In this document: positions 45,764 to 54,455 of the stretch, in pieces
Numbering within the stretch: the first letter of the stretch is position 1
How the letters are laid out: every line of letters begins with the position of its first letter
NCBI RefSeq assembly: GCF_034424215.1
Contig: NZ_CP139960.1
Coordinates: 4,030,001-4,094,000, forward strand
DNA from: Niabella yanshanensis
GTDB taxonomy: Bacteria > Bacteroidota > Bacteroidia > Chitinophagales > Chitinophagaceae
Reading direction: 5' to 3'
Length of the DNA: 64,000 nucleotides
Translations under genes and position numbers: made by a program
The notes under the pieces: generated by a model
The model's database searches: none
Told to the model about the DNA's origin: nothing
What the model saw: the letters and a program-made list of their open reading frames with translations, nothing else

Positions 45764-45805
45764 ATGTCCATGCCTGTAGTCTATGGTCTATTGTCCATAG
45801 GCCAT
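45764..45805 (+). repeat. 7-bp-period array between ligD and prfC
   Basis: ATGTCCA, TGCCTGT, AGTCTAT, GGTCTAT, TGTCCAT, AGGCCAT read in unbroken 7-base steps. The units resemble those between araB and araD. The array lies between the prfC start and the LigD polymerase stop, ending about 10 bases from the latter. Confidence 0.65.
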
Positions 45806-45814
45806 CAACATCTC

Positions 45815-46561
45815 TTAACCTTCCATTTTTTTAAGGCACTTCATTATGTCTACGCCGCGACCCAGTACCGGCTTGAAGATATCTCCAATTTTGGCAACAC
45901 GTTTGGGAACCGTATAAATATCAAATTGAGAAGGATGCAGGCCTTTTTTTACTTCCTTCCAGTCTAAAGGGGTAGAAACGGTGGCGCCTTTCTTGGGGCG
46001 AACGCTATAAGCGCTGGCAATGGTTTGTCCCCTGCGGTTTTGCAGGTAATCTACATATATTTTACTGTTACCTCTTTTTTTCAGATTGCGCTCCAGGGTG
46101 GTGAAATCCGGCAATAACTCGGTCACTTTCATAGCGGTCAGGTGTGCGAAATTCTTTACATGCTCATAATCATATTTGTTCCCCATAGGTACAAATACAT
46201 GGAGGCCGGAAGATCCTGATGTTTTACAGTATGATTTTACACCGCATTCGTCCAGTACCTGTTGAGTAGCCAGCGCCACGTCAATAACCTGGTCAAAGGT
46301 ATTTTTGTCGGAGGGATCAATATCAATAATAAGGTAACTGGGATGCTCCTGCTTTTTAACAGTGCTGTTCCAGGGATTCATTTCTATACAACCCAGGTTG
46401 GCCAGATAAAGCAGGGTGGCTTTGTCGTTGCAAACTATATAATCAATGTTTTTATTATTGCTTTCCGAATATACCTCAACTGAGCTAACCCAATCCGGCG
46501 CGCTGTCCCCGGCATCTTTATGATAGAAGCTGGGGCCTTTAATCCCATTGGGAAAGCGGTT
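45815..46561 (-). pseudogene. ligD: LigD polymerase/primase domain (separate frame)
   Basis: This is the third part of LigD. The frame from 46561 reads NRFPNGIKGPSFYHKDAGDS, DYIVCNDKATLLYLANLGCI, then MNPWNSTVKKQEHPSYLIID, with the catalytic aspartates in IDIDPSD and the later KTSGSSGLHVFVPMG and QTIASAYSVRPK motifs of an NHEJ-type archaeo-eukaryotic primase. The domain is complete. It is out of frame with the ligase because of one extra base at about 46562-46563 (CTGGAACC where CTGAACC would be in frame). If the break is real, translation could only restart at an internal ATG (46381), cutting the domain's N-terminus. Confidence 0.85.
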
Positions 46562-47711
46562 CCAGGCTTTCGGGCCTGTCTTTCAGGTAGGGGAGAATGA
46601 ATGTTGACATGTGATCATAATAAGCAATCAAATCGCCTTTGGTATAACCTTCATCCGGCCAATATATTTTACTTTGATTGGTAAGATTTACTTCCTGTTT
46701 CCCAACCTTAATCCTTGTATCCTTTTCTTTTATTGTATTGTTCTTCCCGGATGTTTTGACAACTGCTGATTTTAAATCCCCTTGGGCGGTATTCTTTGCT
46801 TTGGTCATGACTTTTTCATTTTTAGGTATGATTACTTCCTCAGGAGCTTTGTCAACTCTTAAGCCCATGAAAACCGGATGTCTGAATATATGCTCTTCAG
46901 TGAGTTCGGAGTATTTTATATTGGCTACGAGTTTAGGTTGCACCCAGGTAGCTGGCATATTGGTTTTGGGTTTAATGGCAAACGGGCAAGTTTTCCTGAT
47001 CAGGGGCTTCAATTTTTGATACATATCATTTAATGTAGCCGCATTAAAACCGGTCCCGGTGTGCCCGGCATAAAGCAACTTGTCATTTTTATAGCGACCT
47101 AAAATCAGTGCACCAAACTTTTTTCGTGATCCCCTCGGTTCAGTAAAGCCGGCAATAATTACTTCCTCGGTATTGTGATGTTTGATCTTCAGCCATTCAG
47201 CTGTGCGACGTCCCTCATTGTAGGTAGAGTCAGCTCTTTTAGCAATAATCCCTTCCAGGTTGTTTTCTTTGGCTGCTTCAAAAAAGTCGACTCCCTTCTG
47301 CTTTACATGATCACAATATTTTATAAAATCATTTTCAATAAGAGCTTCCTTCAATAAATCTTTTCTTTGGATATTGGAAAGAGAAGTGGTGGCATGTCCA
47401 TTCAGATACAAGAGGTCGAAAACGTGGTAGACAAGAGGAACCCCGGGATGCTCGCCAAAATGCTGAAGGGTTTGAAAATCGGGTAAATTGTCATCGTTAT
47501 AAGCAACAATTTCACCGTCGAGTACCATCTCGTGTTGTTGTTCTTTCAAAGCTTCGGTAATAGGTGCAAACTTTTTAACAAATGAAATGCCATTGCGGGA
47601 ATATAGCTTTAACTCCTCTCGAATTTCTGCAATGGCCCGGTAACCGTCCCATTTAATTTCGAAAATCCATTCGGGGTCATCAAAAGGCTGATCGCCCAGG
47701 CTGGCCAGCAT
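46539..47711 (-). CDS. ligD: LigD ATP-dependent DNA ligase domain (separate frame)
   Basis: This frame codes the second part of LigD. The adenylation motif EIKWDGYRA holds the active-site lysine (Lys20 from this start). MVLDGEIVAY, LVYHVFDLLYLNG, NNLEGIIAKRAD and EWLKIK complete the nucleotidyltransferase. The OB domain follows with FTEPRGSRKKFGALILG. The frame continues open upstream of this ATG to an A9 tract (T9 at 47808-47816 on the plus strand), so it is really fused in design to the phosphoesterase. It ends early at PESLEPLSQWD, where one extra base diverts the frame from the polymerase domain. Confidence 0.85.
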   Translation of the reverse strand: MLASLGDQPFDDPEWIFEIKWDGYRAIAEIREELKLYSRNGISFVKKFAPITEALKEQQHEMVLDGEIVAYNDDNLPDFQTLQHFGEHPGVPLVYHVFDLLYLNGHATTSLSNIQRKDLLKEALIENDFIKYCDHVKQKGVDFFEAAKENNLEGIIAKRADSTYNEGRRTAEWLKIKHHNTEEVIIAGFTEPRGSRKKFGALILGRYKNDKLLYAGHTGTGFNAATLNDMYQKLKPLIRKTCPFAIKPKTNMPATWVQPKLVANIKYSELTEEHIFRHPVFMGLRVDKAPEEVIIPKNEKVMTKAKNTAQGDLKSAVVKTSGKNNTIKEKDTRIKVGKQEVNLTNQSKIYWPDEGYTKGDLIAYYDHMSTFILPYLKDRPESLEPLSQWD

Positions 47712-47767
47712 CGGATGTACATATTCTTTGAGTTTCTTTTCGCCTGAAAGATAGGCAGCGTAATGCT

Positions 47768-48451
47768 TTAGGTTACTTTTTGTAGGGGCCGGCTCATCGG
47801 ACCGGGCTTTTTTTTTACAGCCTGCCCGCCTGCCGGACGGGCAGGCTTTTGAGAGCCTGCTTTCCCGGCGGCTTTCGCTTTCACCGCCTTTGTTACCTTA
47901 GAGGTTTTATTGGTAAACTTCTCGGCATCATATTTAGTGGTTACAGCATGCTCATCTTTATGCTTGATCAAAAGCCAGGCGTTACCGGCATCTTCAGTTC
48001 TCATTTTTACCAAAGCAAATTCACCTTTGAGTTTTTTGCCGTGCAAAGTGAATTTGATAGAACCGTCTTTCAGTTCTTTTAGTAAAATGCTTTCATCTTT
48101 TTTCCTGCTGTCCTTTTGCAGTGCTTCGTATGTTCCTTCGTCCCAAATCTCTACTTCGCCCGCTCCATAATTTCCTTCGGGTATGGTGCCCTCAAAGGTC
48201 CGGTAACCATAAGGGTGATCTTCCACCATCATGGCTAATCGCTTATCGCCAGGGTTTAGAGAAGGTCCTTTGGGCACCGCCCAGCTCTTCAAAACGCCCT
48301 CCATCTCCAGCCGGAAATCATAATGAAGTCTTGAAGCGGCATGACGTTGTATTACAAATTTGAGCTGCTTACCGCTCTTTGCCGGTTTGCCTTTTGGCTC
48401 GGCTGTAGACCGGAAATTTCTTTTCTTATTATAGTTACTCAGTGTTGCCAT
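47768..48451 (-). CDS. ligD: LigD 3'-phosphoesterase domain (separate frame)
   Basis: This is the first part of LigD, cleaning 3' ends before joining. The 227-residue frame starts MATLSNYNKKRNFRSTAEPK and has the catalytic pattern FVIQRHAASRLHYDFRLEM, SWAVPKGPS, EDHPYGYRTFEGTIPEGNYG and ALVKMR..WLLIKHKDE. It then enters a basic linker, passes through a REP-like palindrome and an A9 tract, and stops after MSRPLQKVT. With ten A instead of nine, it would read on into the ligase. It begins 3 bases after the ku stop, so ku and ligD form one operon. Confidence 0.88.
   Translation of the reverse strand: MATLSNYNKKRNFRSTAEPKGKPAKSGKQLKFVIQRHAASRLHYDFRLEMEGVLKSWAVPKGPSLNPGDKRLAMMVEDHPYGYRTFEGTIPEGNYGAGEVEIWDEGTYEALQKDSRKKDESILLKELKDGSIKFTLHGKKLKGEFALVKMRTEDAGNAWLLIKHKDEHAVTTKYDAEKFTNKTSKVTKAVKAKAAGKAGSQKPARPAGGQAVKKKPGPMSRPLQKVT
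47819..47847. repeat. REP-like palindrome in the LigD linker
   Basis: Perfect 10-bp G/C-rich arms AGCCTGCCCG/CGGGCAGGCT surround a 9-base loop. It lies in frame and encodes PARPAGGQA. It is directly beside the A9 tract where the phosphoesterase and ligase frames part. Confidence 0.8.
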
Positions 48452-48454
48452 GAT

Positions 48455-49225
48455 TTAAGAGGCCTTCTTTTTTGCTGACAGGCTGGCTTTTAGTTGCTCC
48501 ATCAGGTCTTTTGTTTTAACATGCGCTACGCGAAGCTTAGGTGCGGTAACTTTCTTGCCTTTGGCCTTGGCTTCAATTACCTTCATTAATTTTTCTGAAT
48601 AAGTATTTTTATACGCTGAAATATCAAACTTTTCGGAAAGCTGCTCTATTAAAGTTACCGCCATCTTAAGCTCCGCCGGCTTTACCGACTTTTTGGGTAC
48701 CGAAAGATCAGCTGTTTTACGTATCTCCTGGTCGTATCGTATTCTCTGAAACAGGATAATGTTATCATAAGGTCTTAAGATACCCAGTACTTCTTTGTTA
48801 CGCATCACAAACGTTCCCACACCAGCCATCTTGGTTTTCTTTAAAGCTTCTACCAGCAGGGTATAAGGTGCTTCGCCGTTCTTTTGCGGCTCCAGAAAAT
48901 AAGGTGTTTCAAAATAGATGCTGTCTATTTCATCTTCCTGTACAAAATGATCGATGGAAAGGATCTTGGTTTTTTCGGGCATCGCTTTTTCAAAATCTTT
49001 TTCATCCAGCACAATATACTTACCATCATAATCATAACCTTTAACGATATTCTCCCAGGCTACTTCTTTCCCCGTTTTTTCATTCACCCTTTTGTACTTG
49101 ATATGACTGTGGTCTTTTTTATCCAGCATATCCAGGTCCAGACTGCTTTCTTCTGTAGCGGAGTAGAGCTTAACGGGTATGTTTACGAGTCCGAAACCTA
49201 TAGCGCCGGTCCATATAGCTTTCAT
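48455..49225 (-). CDS. ku: Ku protein for non-homologous end joining
   Basis: Bacterial Ku binds DNA ends as a homodimer and recruits LigD. The best start gives MKAIWTGAIGFGLVNIPVKL, the standard family N-terminus. A longer frame upstream adds 22 residues that do not fit. The 256-residue protein has LDMLDKKDHSHIKYKRVNEK, the VKGYDYDGKYIVLDEKDFEK segment and the core beta-barrel part (FETPYFLEPQKNGEAPY, LRPYDNIILFQRIRY). The C-terminal tail is lysine-rich, as usual. It lies just upstream of ligD on the same strand. Confidence 0.95.
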   Translation of the reverse strand: MKAIWTGAIGFGLVNIPVKLYSATEESSLDLDMLDKKDHSHIKYKRVNEKTGKEVAWENIVKGYDYDGKYIVLDEKDFEKAMPEKTKILSIDHFVQEDEIDSIYFETPYFLEPQKNGEAPYTLLVEALKKTKMAGVGTFVMRNKEVLGILRPYDNIILFQRIRYDQEIRKTADLSVPKKSVKPAELKMAVTLIEQLSEKFDISAYKNTYSEKLMKVIEAKAKGKKVTAPKLRVAHVKTKDLMEQLKASLSAKKKAS

Positions 49226-49391
49226 AAGTACATCATTTAGATTGATAGTAAAACAAAATTGATACCAAAGGGGCGGCGATGTCTGGAGCAACCTCTTTAA
49301 AGTATCTTAACAAGTTGGTGATCGTTATCTGCCTATCTTAGGCAGATTTCTTTCAATCTGATTATTTTTATTGCATAACTTTTAACTCAAT

Positions 49392-50363
49392 ATGAAACGA
49401 AGCTTGGTTTTTTTTATCGCCCTCTTTTTGACGGCAGGTATCTATGCTCAGAAAACCACATCTGGTAATCCTGTTTTTCCGGGTTGGTATGCGGATCCGG
49501 AAGTGGCGCTTTTTAATAAAAAATACTGGATATTTCCTACCTATTCTGCGCCTTATAATAAGCAGGTTTTTATGGATGCATTTTCATCCAAAGACCTGGT
49601 TAACTGGCAAAAGCACGAGCGAATAGTAGATACTTCAGCTGTGAAATGGGCATGGCGAGCCATGTGGGCGCCGGCAATCGTGGAAAAGGATAAGAAGTAT
49701 TACCTGTTTTTTGCGGCAAACGACATCCAGAGCGACAGTGAAAAGGGAGGAATTGGTGTAGCTGTAGCCAATAAACCAGAAGGTCCGTACAAAGACTACC
49801 TGGGCAAACCGTTGATTGACAGGTTTCATAACGGGGCGCAACCCATCGACCAGTTTGTTTTTAAAGATAAAGATGGCCAGTATTATATGTATTATGGTGG
49901 ATGGAGACATTGCAACGTTGCTAAATTAAAAAAAGACTTTACGGGCTTTGAGCCTTTTGTTGACGGTACCATCTTTAAAGAGGTAACTCCTGAAAAATAT
50001 GTGGAAGGCCCGTTTATGTTCATCAGAAATGGTAAATATTATTTTATGTGGTCAGAAGGTGGCTGGACGGGGCCCGACTATAGCGTGGCCTATGCTATAG
50101 CAGATTCTCCCATGGGCCCCTTTAAAAGGGTTGATAAAATACTGCAGCAAAACCCGGCAATTGCCACGGGCGCTGGTCACCATTCTGTTTTACAGATACC
50201 CGGAAAAGATGAATACTATATTATATATCACCGCCGGCCACTTACAGAGAAGGACGGCAATTCCCGGGTAGTATGTATTGATAAGATGGAGTTTGATAGT
50301 CAAGGGTTTATAAAAACGGTGCAAATAACAAATGAAGGCGTGGCACCAAGAAGGATAAAATAA
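49392..50363 (+). CDS. Secreted GH43-family glycoside hydrolase
   Basis: The 323-residue enzyme has a signal peptide (residues 1-20, ending IYAQ) and a five-bladed propeller. The catalytic triad is visible: base Asp35 in GWYADPEVAL, pKa-modulating Asp153 in PIDQFVF, and acid Glu205 in YVEGPFMF. GH43 members split arabinofuranosides or xylosides. It lies 61 bases upstream of araB on the same strand, so release of L-arabinose is the likely role, probably in the periplasm. Substrate assignment is inferred from context and could also be beta-xyloside. Confidence 0.9.
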   Translation: MKRSLVFFIALFLTAGIYAQKTTSGNPVFPGWYADPEVALFNKKYWIFPTYSAPYNKQVFMDAFSSKDLVNWQKHERIVDTSAVKWAWRAMWAPAIVEKDKKYYLFFAANDIQSDSEKGGIGVAVANKPEGPYKDYLGKPLIDRFHNGAQPIDQFVFKDKDGQYYMYYGGWRHCNVAKLKKDFTGFEPFVDGTIFKEVTPEKYVEGPFMFIRNGKYYFMWSEGGWTGPDYSVAYAIADSPMGPFKRVDKILQQNPAIATGAGHHSVLQIPGKDEYYIIYHRRPLTEKDGNSRVVCIDKMEFDSQGFIKTVQITNEGVAPRRIK

Positions 50364-50424
50364 TTGTAGCTATTACAATTATTATTGTATTTTTCTTAAT
50401 TTAGCGGAAATTATTTAAGCTGCC

Positions 50425-52065
50425 ATGTCTCAAGATGTTTATGTGATAGGTGTCGATTACGGATCAGATTCCGTAAGGTCGGTCATTTTAGATGCCAGGA
50501 ATGGAGCAGAAATTGCTTCTTCGGTTTTTGAATATCCGCGCTGGAAAAAAGGTTTGTACTGTAATGCCGGAGTGAACCAGTTTCGCCAGCACCCGCTGGA
50601 TTATGTAGAAGGACTGGAATTTACAGTTAAGAATTGCCTGGAAAAAGCTGGGCCTGAACTGGCGAAAAAGGTAAAAGGCATTTCTGTTGATACCACCGGT
50701 TCCACGCCGGTGGCGGTTGATGAAACGGGCACACCGTTGGCATTAAATCCTCAATTTGCCGAAAATCCTAACGCCATGTTTGTTTTATGGAAAGATCATA
50801 CTTCCATAAAGGAGGCGAACGAGATCAATGCACATGCTACTAAATTTGAGACGAATTATTTGCAATATGTAGGAGGAATTTATTCCAGCGAATGGTTTTG
50901 GGCCAAGTTGCTGCATGTTTTTCGTGCAGACGAGGCGGTACGCAACGCTACTGCCAGCTGGGTAGAGCATTGTGACTGGTTACCATTTCTGCTAACAGGC
51001 GGAACCGATGTAAAAGATATTAAAAGAGGCGTTTGCTCGGCAGGTCATAAAGGTCTTTGGGCTAAAGAATTCAACGGTTTCCCTCCCAATGATTTTTTTG
51101 CAACCCTTGACCCATTGTTAAATGGATTTACCGCTAAGCTCCCGGCTGATACTTATGCGGCTGATCAGGCAGCAGGTAATTTGTCTGCAGAGTGGGCAGA
51201 ACGGCTGGGCCTGAGTACTGATGTTGTAGTAGGTATTGGCGCTTTTGATGCCCATATGGGCGCCGTAGGGGGGCAAATTGAACCCTACTATTTAAGCAAA
51301 GTAATGGGTACTTCTACCTGCGACATGCTCGTGGTTCCTGCAGGAGAATTCGGGGACAAGCTGGTTCGCGGTATCTGCGGCCAGGTGCCCGGTTCGGTTA
51401 TACCTGCAATGATCGGATTAGAAGCAGGACAAAGTGCGTTTGGTGATATTTATGCCTGGTTTAAAAACCTGTTAGCATGGCCCTTACAGTTTGTAGAAGA
51501 TGCCGATCTGAGAAAGTCTATCGAATCCAGGATTATAAAAGAATTGTCTGAAGCAGCAGCAAAATTGCCGTTGCATGAAGATGATGAATTGGCCGTAGAT
51601 TGGCTGAATGGCCGTCGTACACCCGATGCTAGCCAGTTACTGAAAGGTGCAATTATGGGATTAAACCTGGGAAGTGACGCGCCTGCTATATTCAAAGCAT
51701 TGGTGGAGGCCAGTTGTTTCGGCGCACGCGCTATTGTAGACCGTTTTATTGAAGAAGGTGTTCCGGTAAAAGGATTGATCGGGGTAGGAGGCGTAGCTAA
51801 AAAATCGCCTTACATCATGCAGGTGATGGCAGATGTAATGAACATGCCCATCAAAATACATAAATCAGAGCAAACCTGTGCTACGGGTGCGGCTATGTTT
51901 GCGGCAACGGCTGCTGGTATTTACGAAAACGTGGGGCAAGCCATGGAGGCCATGGGGCAAGGTTTTGATGTAGAATATCACCCCATTCCTGAAAATGTAG
52001 CATACTATGCTAAACGCATGGAGCAGTACAACGCATTCGGGAAATTTATTGAAGAAACAAAATAG
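50425..52065 (+). CDS. araB: L-ribulokinase
   Basis: AraB phosphorylates L-ribulose to L-ribulose 5-phosphate with ATP. The 546-residue FGGY kinase begins VIGVDYGSDSVRSVILDAR and has ISVDTTGSTPVAVDETGTPL, MFVLWKDHTS, WVEHCDWLPFLLTG, the AGHKGLWAKEF segment and the FGGY C-terminal motif around LIGVGGVAKKSPYIMQVMAD and CATGAAMFAA. The length is normal. It is the second gene of the arabinose operon. Confidence 0.96.
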   Translation: MSQDVYVIGVDYGSDSVRSVILDARNGAEIASSVFEYPRWKKGLYCNAGVNQFRQHPLDYVEGLEFTVKNCLEKAGPELAKKVKGISVDTTGSTPVAVDETGTPLALNPQFAENPNAMFVLWKDHTSIKEANEINAHATKFETNYLQYVGGIYSSEWFWAKLLHVFRADEAVRNATASWVEHCDWLPFLLTGGTDVKDIKRGVCSAGHKGLWAKEFNGFPPNDFFATLDPLLNGFTAKLPADTYAADQAAGNLSAEWAERLGLSTDVVVGIGAFDAHMGAVGGQIEPYYLSKVMGTSTCDMLVVPAGEFGDKLVRGICGQVPGSVIPAMIGLEAGQSAFGDIYAWFKNLLAWPLQFVEDADLRKSIESRIIKELSEAAAKLPLHEDDELAVDWLNGRRTPDASQLLKGAIMGLNLGSDAPAIFKALVEASCFGARAIVDRFIEEGVPVKGLIGVGGVAKKSPYIMQVMADVMNMPIKIHKSEQTCATGAAMFAATAAGIYENVGQAMEAMGQGFDVEYHPIPENVAYYAKRMEQYNAFGKFIEETK

Positions 52066-52098
52066 TCAATGGTCCATAGTCAATGGACCATTGACATT
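52064..52098 (+). repeat. 7-bp-period hairpin between araB and araD
   Basis: Five units AGTCAAT, GGTCCAT, AGTCAAT, GGACCAT, TGACATT run in 7-base steps. They also form a perfect 13-bp stem (GTCAATGGTCCAT with its complement) and a 5-base loop. The hairpin begins on the last base of the araB stop codon. It has no T-run, so it may shield or space mRNA segments more than terminate. Confidence 0.8.
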
Positions 52099-52127
52099 TC
52101 TATACTATTGATACAATTTAAGATTTC

Positions 52128-52826
52128 ATGAATTATAAGTATATACGTGAAGCGGCTTATGAAGCCAATATGCAATTGCCGCAATTAGGGTTGGTGTTAT
52201 TTACTTTCGGAAATGTGAGCGAAGCAGACAGAAGCCAGGGTCTTTTTGCCATTAAGCCCAGTGGTGTAGCTTACAACGATCTTTCTCCTGAGAAAATGGT
52301 GATCGTAGATTTTGATGGCAATACGGTGGAAGGCAGCCTCAACCCTTCGTCTGATACCAAAACCCATGCAGTGTTGTATAAGCAGTGGGAAAGCATTAAT
52401 GGAATTGTGCATACGCATTCTACCTACGCAACGGCCTGGGCGCAATCGCAGCGCGATATTCCTATTTTTGGTACTACTCATGCCGACTATAATACAGTTG
52501 ACATTCCCTGTGCGCCACCGATGAACGATGAAATGATCAAAGGGAATTACGAGTACGAAACGGGTTTCCAGATCATCAATTGCTTCAAAGAAAAAAATCT
52601 GGACTATAGAGAAGTAGAAATGGTGCTGGTGGGCAATCATGCACCCTTTACCTGGGGAAAAAATGCCGCAAAAGCAGTACATAACAGCGCAGTTTTAGAG
52701 CAGGTAGCTAAAATGGCTTTATTAACAGAGCAGATCAACCCGCAGGCGCCACGCTTAAAGCAGGCATTAATCAATAAACACTACGAGCGCAAACACGGTC
52801 CGGATAGTTATTATGGGCAGAGCTAA
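52128..52826 (+). CDS. araD: L-ribulose-5-phosphate 4-epimerase
   Basis: AraD converts L-ribulose 5-phosphate to D-xylulose 5-phosphate. The 232-residue class-II aldolase-fold enzyme keeps the zinc histidines at the E. coli positions: His95 and His97 in GIVHTHSTY and His171 in LVGNHAPFTW. Asp76 in PSSDTKTH is also in place. The length equals the family norm. It lies in the arabinose operon, between araB and araA, and a hairpin separates it from araB. Confidence 0.97.
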   Translation: MNYKYIREAAYEANMQLPQLGLVLFTFGNVSEADRSQGLFAIKPSGVAYNDLSPEKMVIVDFDGNTVEGSLNPSSDTKTHAVLYKQWESINGIVHTHSTYATAWAQSQRDIPIFGTTHADYNTVDIPCAPPMNDEMIKGNYEYETGFQIINCFKEKNLDYREVEMVLVGNHAPFTWGKNAAKAVHNSAVLEQVAKMALLTEQINPQAPRLKQALINKHYERKHGPDSYYGQS

Positions 52827-52879
52827 ACAGCGTTTTTAAACACCATTCGTTAAAATAAAAATTCTTAAAATATAATTTC

Positions 52880-54382
52880 ATGACAGATCTGAAAAAGTTA
52901 GAGGTTTGGTTTGCCACGGGTAGCCAGAACCTTTACGGAGAGCAAACACTTATTGAGGTAGCGGAACATTCAAAAGAAATTGCAGACTATATTAACGCCC
53001 ATGCATCTATCCCGGTTACGGTTGTTTATAAAGGAACATTAAAATCAACTGAAGAGATCTACAATTTTTGTGCTGACGCCAATCATGATGCCAATTGTAT
53101 CGGGGTAATTACCTGGATGCACACTTTTTCTCCGGCTAAAATGTGGATCAATGGCCTGAAGATCCTGCACAAGCCATTGTTGCATTTCCATACCCAATAC
53201 AACCGCGATATTCCATGGGGTTCTATCGATATGGACTTCATGAATACCAACCAGTCGGCTCATGGCGACAGGGAATTTGGTTTTATGGTAAGCCGTATGC
53301 GTAAGAGAAGAAAAGTAGTGGTGGGGCATTGGCGCGATGATAATGCTATCGAGCGTATTGCCGTATGGGCACGCGCTGCTGCCGGATGGAATGATTGGCA
53401 AGGTGCACGTTTTGTTCGTTTTGGCGACAATATGCGCTATGTGGCGGTAACAGATGGAGATAAAGTAGAAGCTGAACTGCGTTTTGGCTATAGCGTTAAT
53501 ACGCATGGTATCGGCGACCTGGTGAAAGTGATCAATGATGTAACGGATAAGCAGGTGGAAGATCTGATTGCTGAATACCATGAGACTTACAATGTAATGG
53601 AGAGCCTGCATGCAAGAGGTCCCCAATATCAATCCCTGGTAGACGCGGCGAAAATTGAACTGGGATTGCAACGTTTCCTGGAAGACGGGAACTTTAAGGG
53701 TTACAGTGATACATTTGAAGACCTCTATGGTATGAAACAATTGCCAGGTATTGGCTCTCAAAGAATGATGGCCCGTGGCTACGGTTTCGCGGGTGAAGGC
53801 GATTGGAAAACAGCAGCCCTGGTGCGTGCCATGAAAGTAATGGGCGCCGGTTTACCGGGTGGCAACTCCTTTATGGAAGATTACACCTACCATTTCGATC
53901 CTAATAATTCATTGGTGCTGGGCTCACACATGCTGGAGATTTGCCCGAGCATCGCCAGTGGAAAAGCAAATGTAGAAATACATGCTTTAGGCATTGGTGG
54001 TAAAGAAGATCCTGTACGTCTGGTATTTAATGCACCGGGTGGTCCGGCTTTAAATGCTTCTGTAGTAGATATGGGTAACCGTTTCCGTTTATTGGTAAAC
54101 GAGGTAGAAGCCGTAGAGCCACAGAACGACCTGCCTAAATTACCGGTTGCGCGCGTGCTGTGGAAACCTTATCCGGATATGAACACCGGCTGTGCAGCGT
54201 GGATATTGGCAGGTGGTGCTCACCATACCGGCTACTCACAGAACCTGACGGCCGAGCATTTGGAAGATTTTGCTGATATGGCGGGTATTGAGTTTACACT
54301 CATCAGTAAAAACACAGAGCTCTATAATTTCAAAAATGAATTACGTTGGAGCGATGTGTACTATCAGTTGAATAAAGCTTAG
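52880..54382 (+). CDS. araA: L-arabinose isomerase
   Basis: AraA interconverts L-arabinose and L-ribulose, using Mn2+. The 500-residue protein carries the metal ligands at the E. coli positions: Glu306 in FAGEGDWK, Glu333 in SFMEDYTY, His350 in VLGSHMLE and a histidine at 448/449 in [11 protein letters not shown]. The N-terminal motif [14 protein letters not shown] is standard. The length is normal. araD is 53 bases upstream and the symporter 73 bases downstream. Confidence 0.98.
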   Translation: MTDLKKLEVWFATGSQNLYGEQTLIEVAEHSKEIADYINAHASIPVTVVYKGTLKSTEEIYNFCADANHDANCIGVITWMHTFSPAKMWINGLKILHKPLLHFHTQYNRDIPWGSIDMDFMNTNQSAHGDREFGFMVSRMRKRRKVVVGHWRDDNAIERIAVWARAAAGWNDWQGARFVRFGDNMRYVAVTDGDKVEAELRFGYSVNTHGIGDLVKVINDVTDKQVEDLIAEYHETYNVMESLHARGPQYQSLVDAAKIELGLQRFLEDGNFKGYSDTFEDLYGMKQLPGIGSQRMMARGYGFAGEGDWKTAALVRAMKVMGAGLPGGNSFMEDYTYHFDPNNSLVLGSHMLEICPSIASGKANVEIHALGIGGKEDPVRLVFNAPGGPALNASVVDMGNRFRLLVNEVEAVEPQNDLPKLPVARVLWKPYPDMNTGCAAWILAGGAHHTGYSQNLTAEHLEDFADMAGIEFTLISKNTELYNFKNELRWSDVYYQLNKA

Positions 54383-54455
54383 AAAAATTCCTTTTTGCGA
54401 ATATTTTATTGATTATATTAGCAAACTTTTTAAAAAAAATTAAATTGCTGTCATT

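Noticed and set aside
53045-53761. Long antisense open frame inside araA
   Set aside because: It mirrors the codon use of araA and has no plausible domain; it is a shadow frame.
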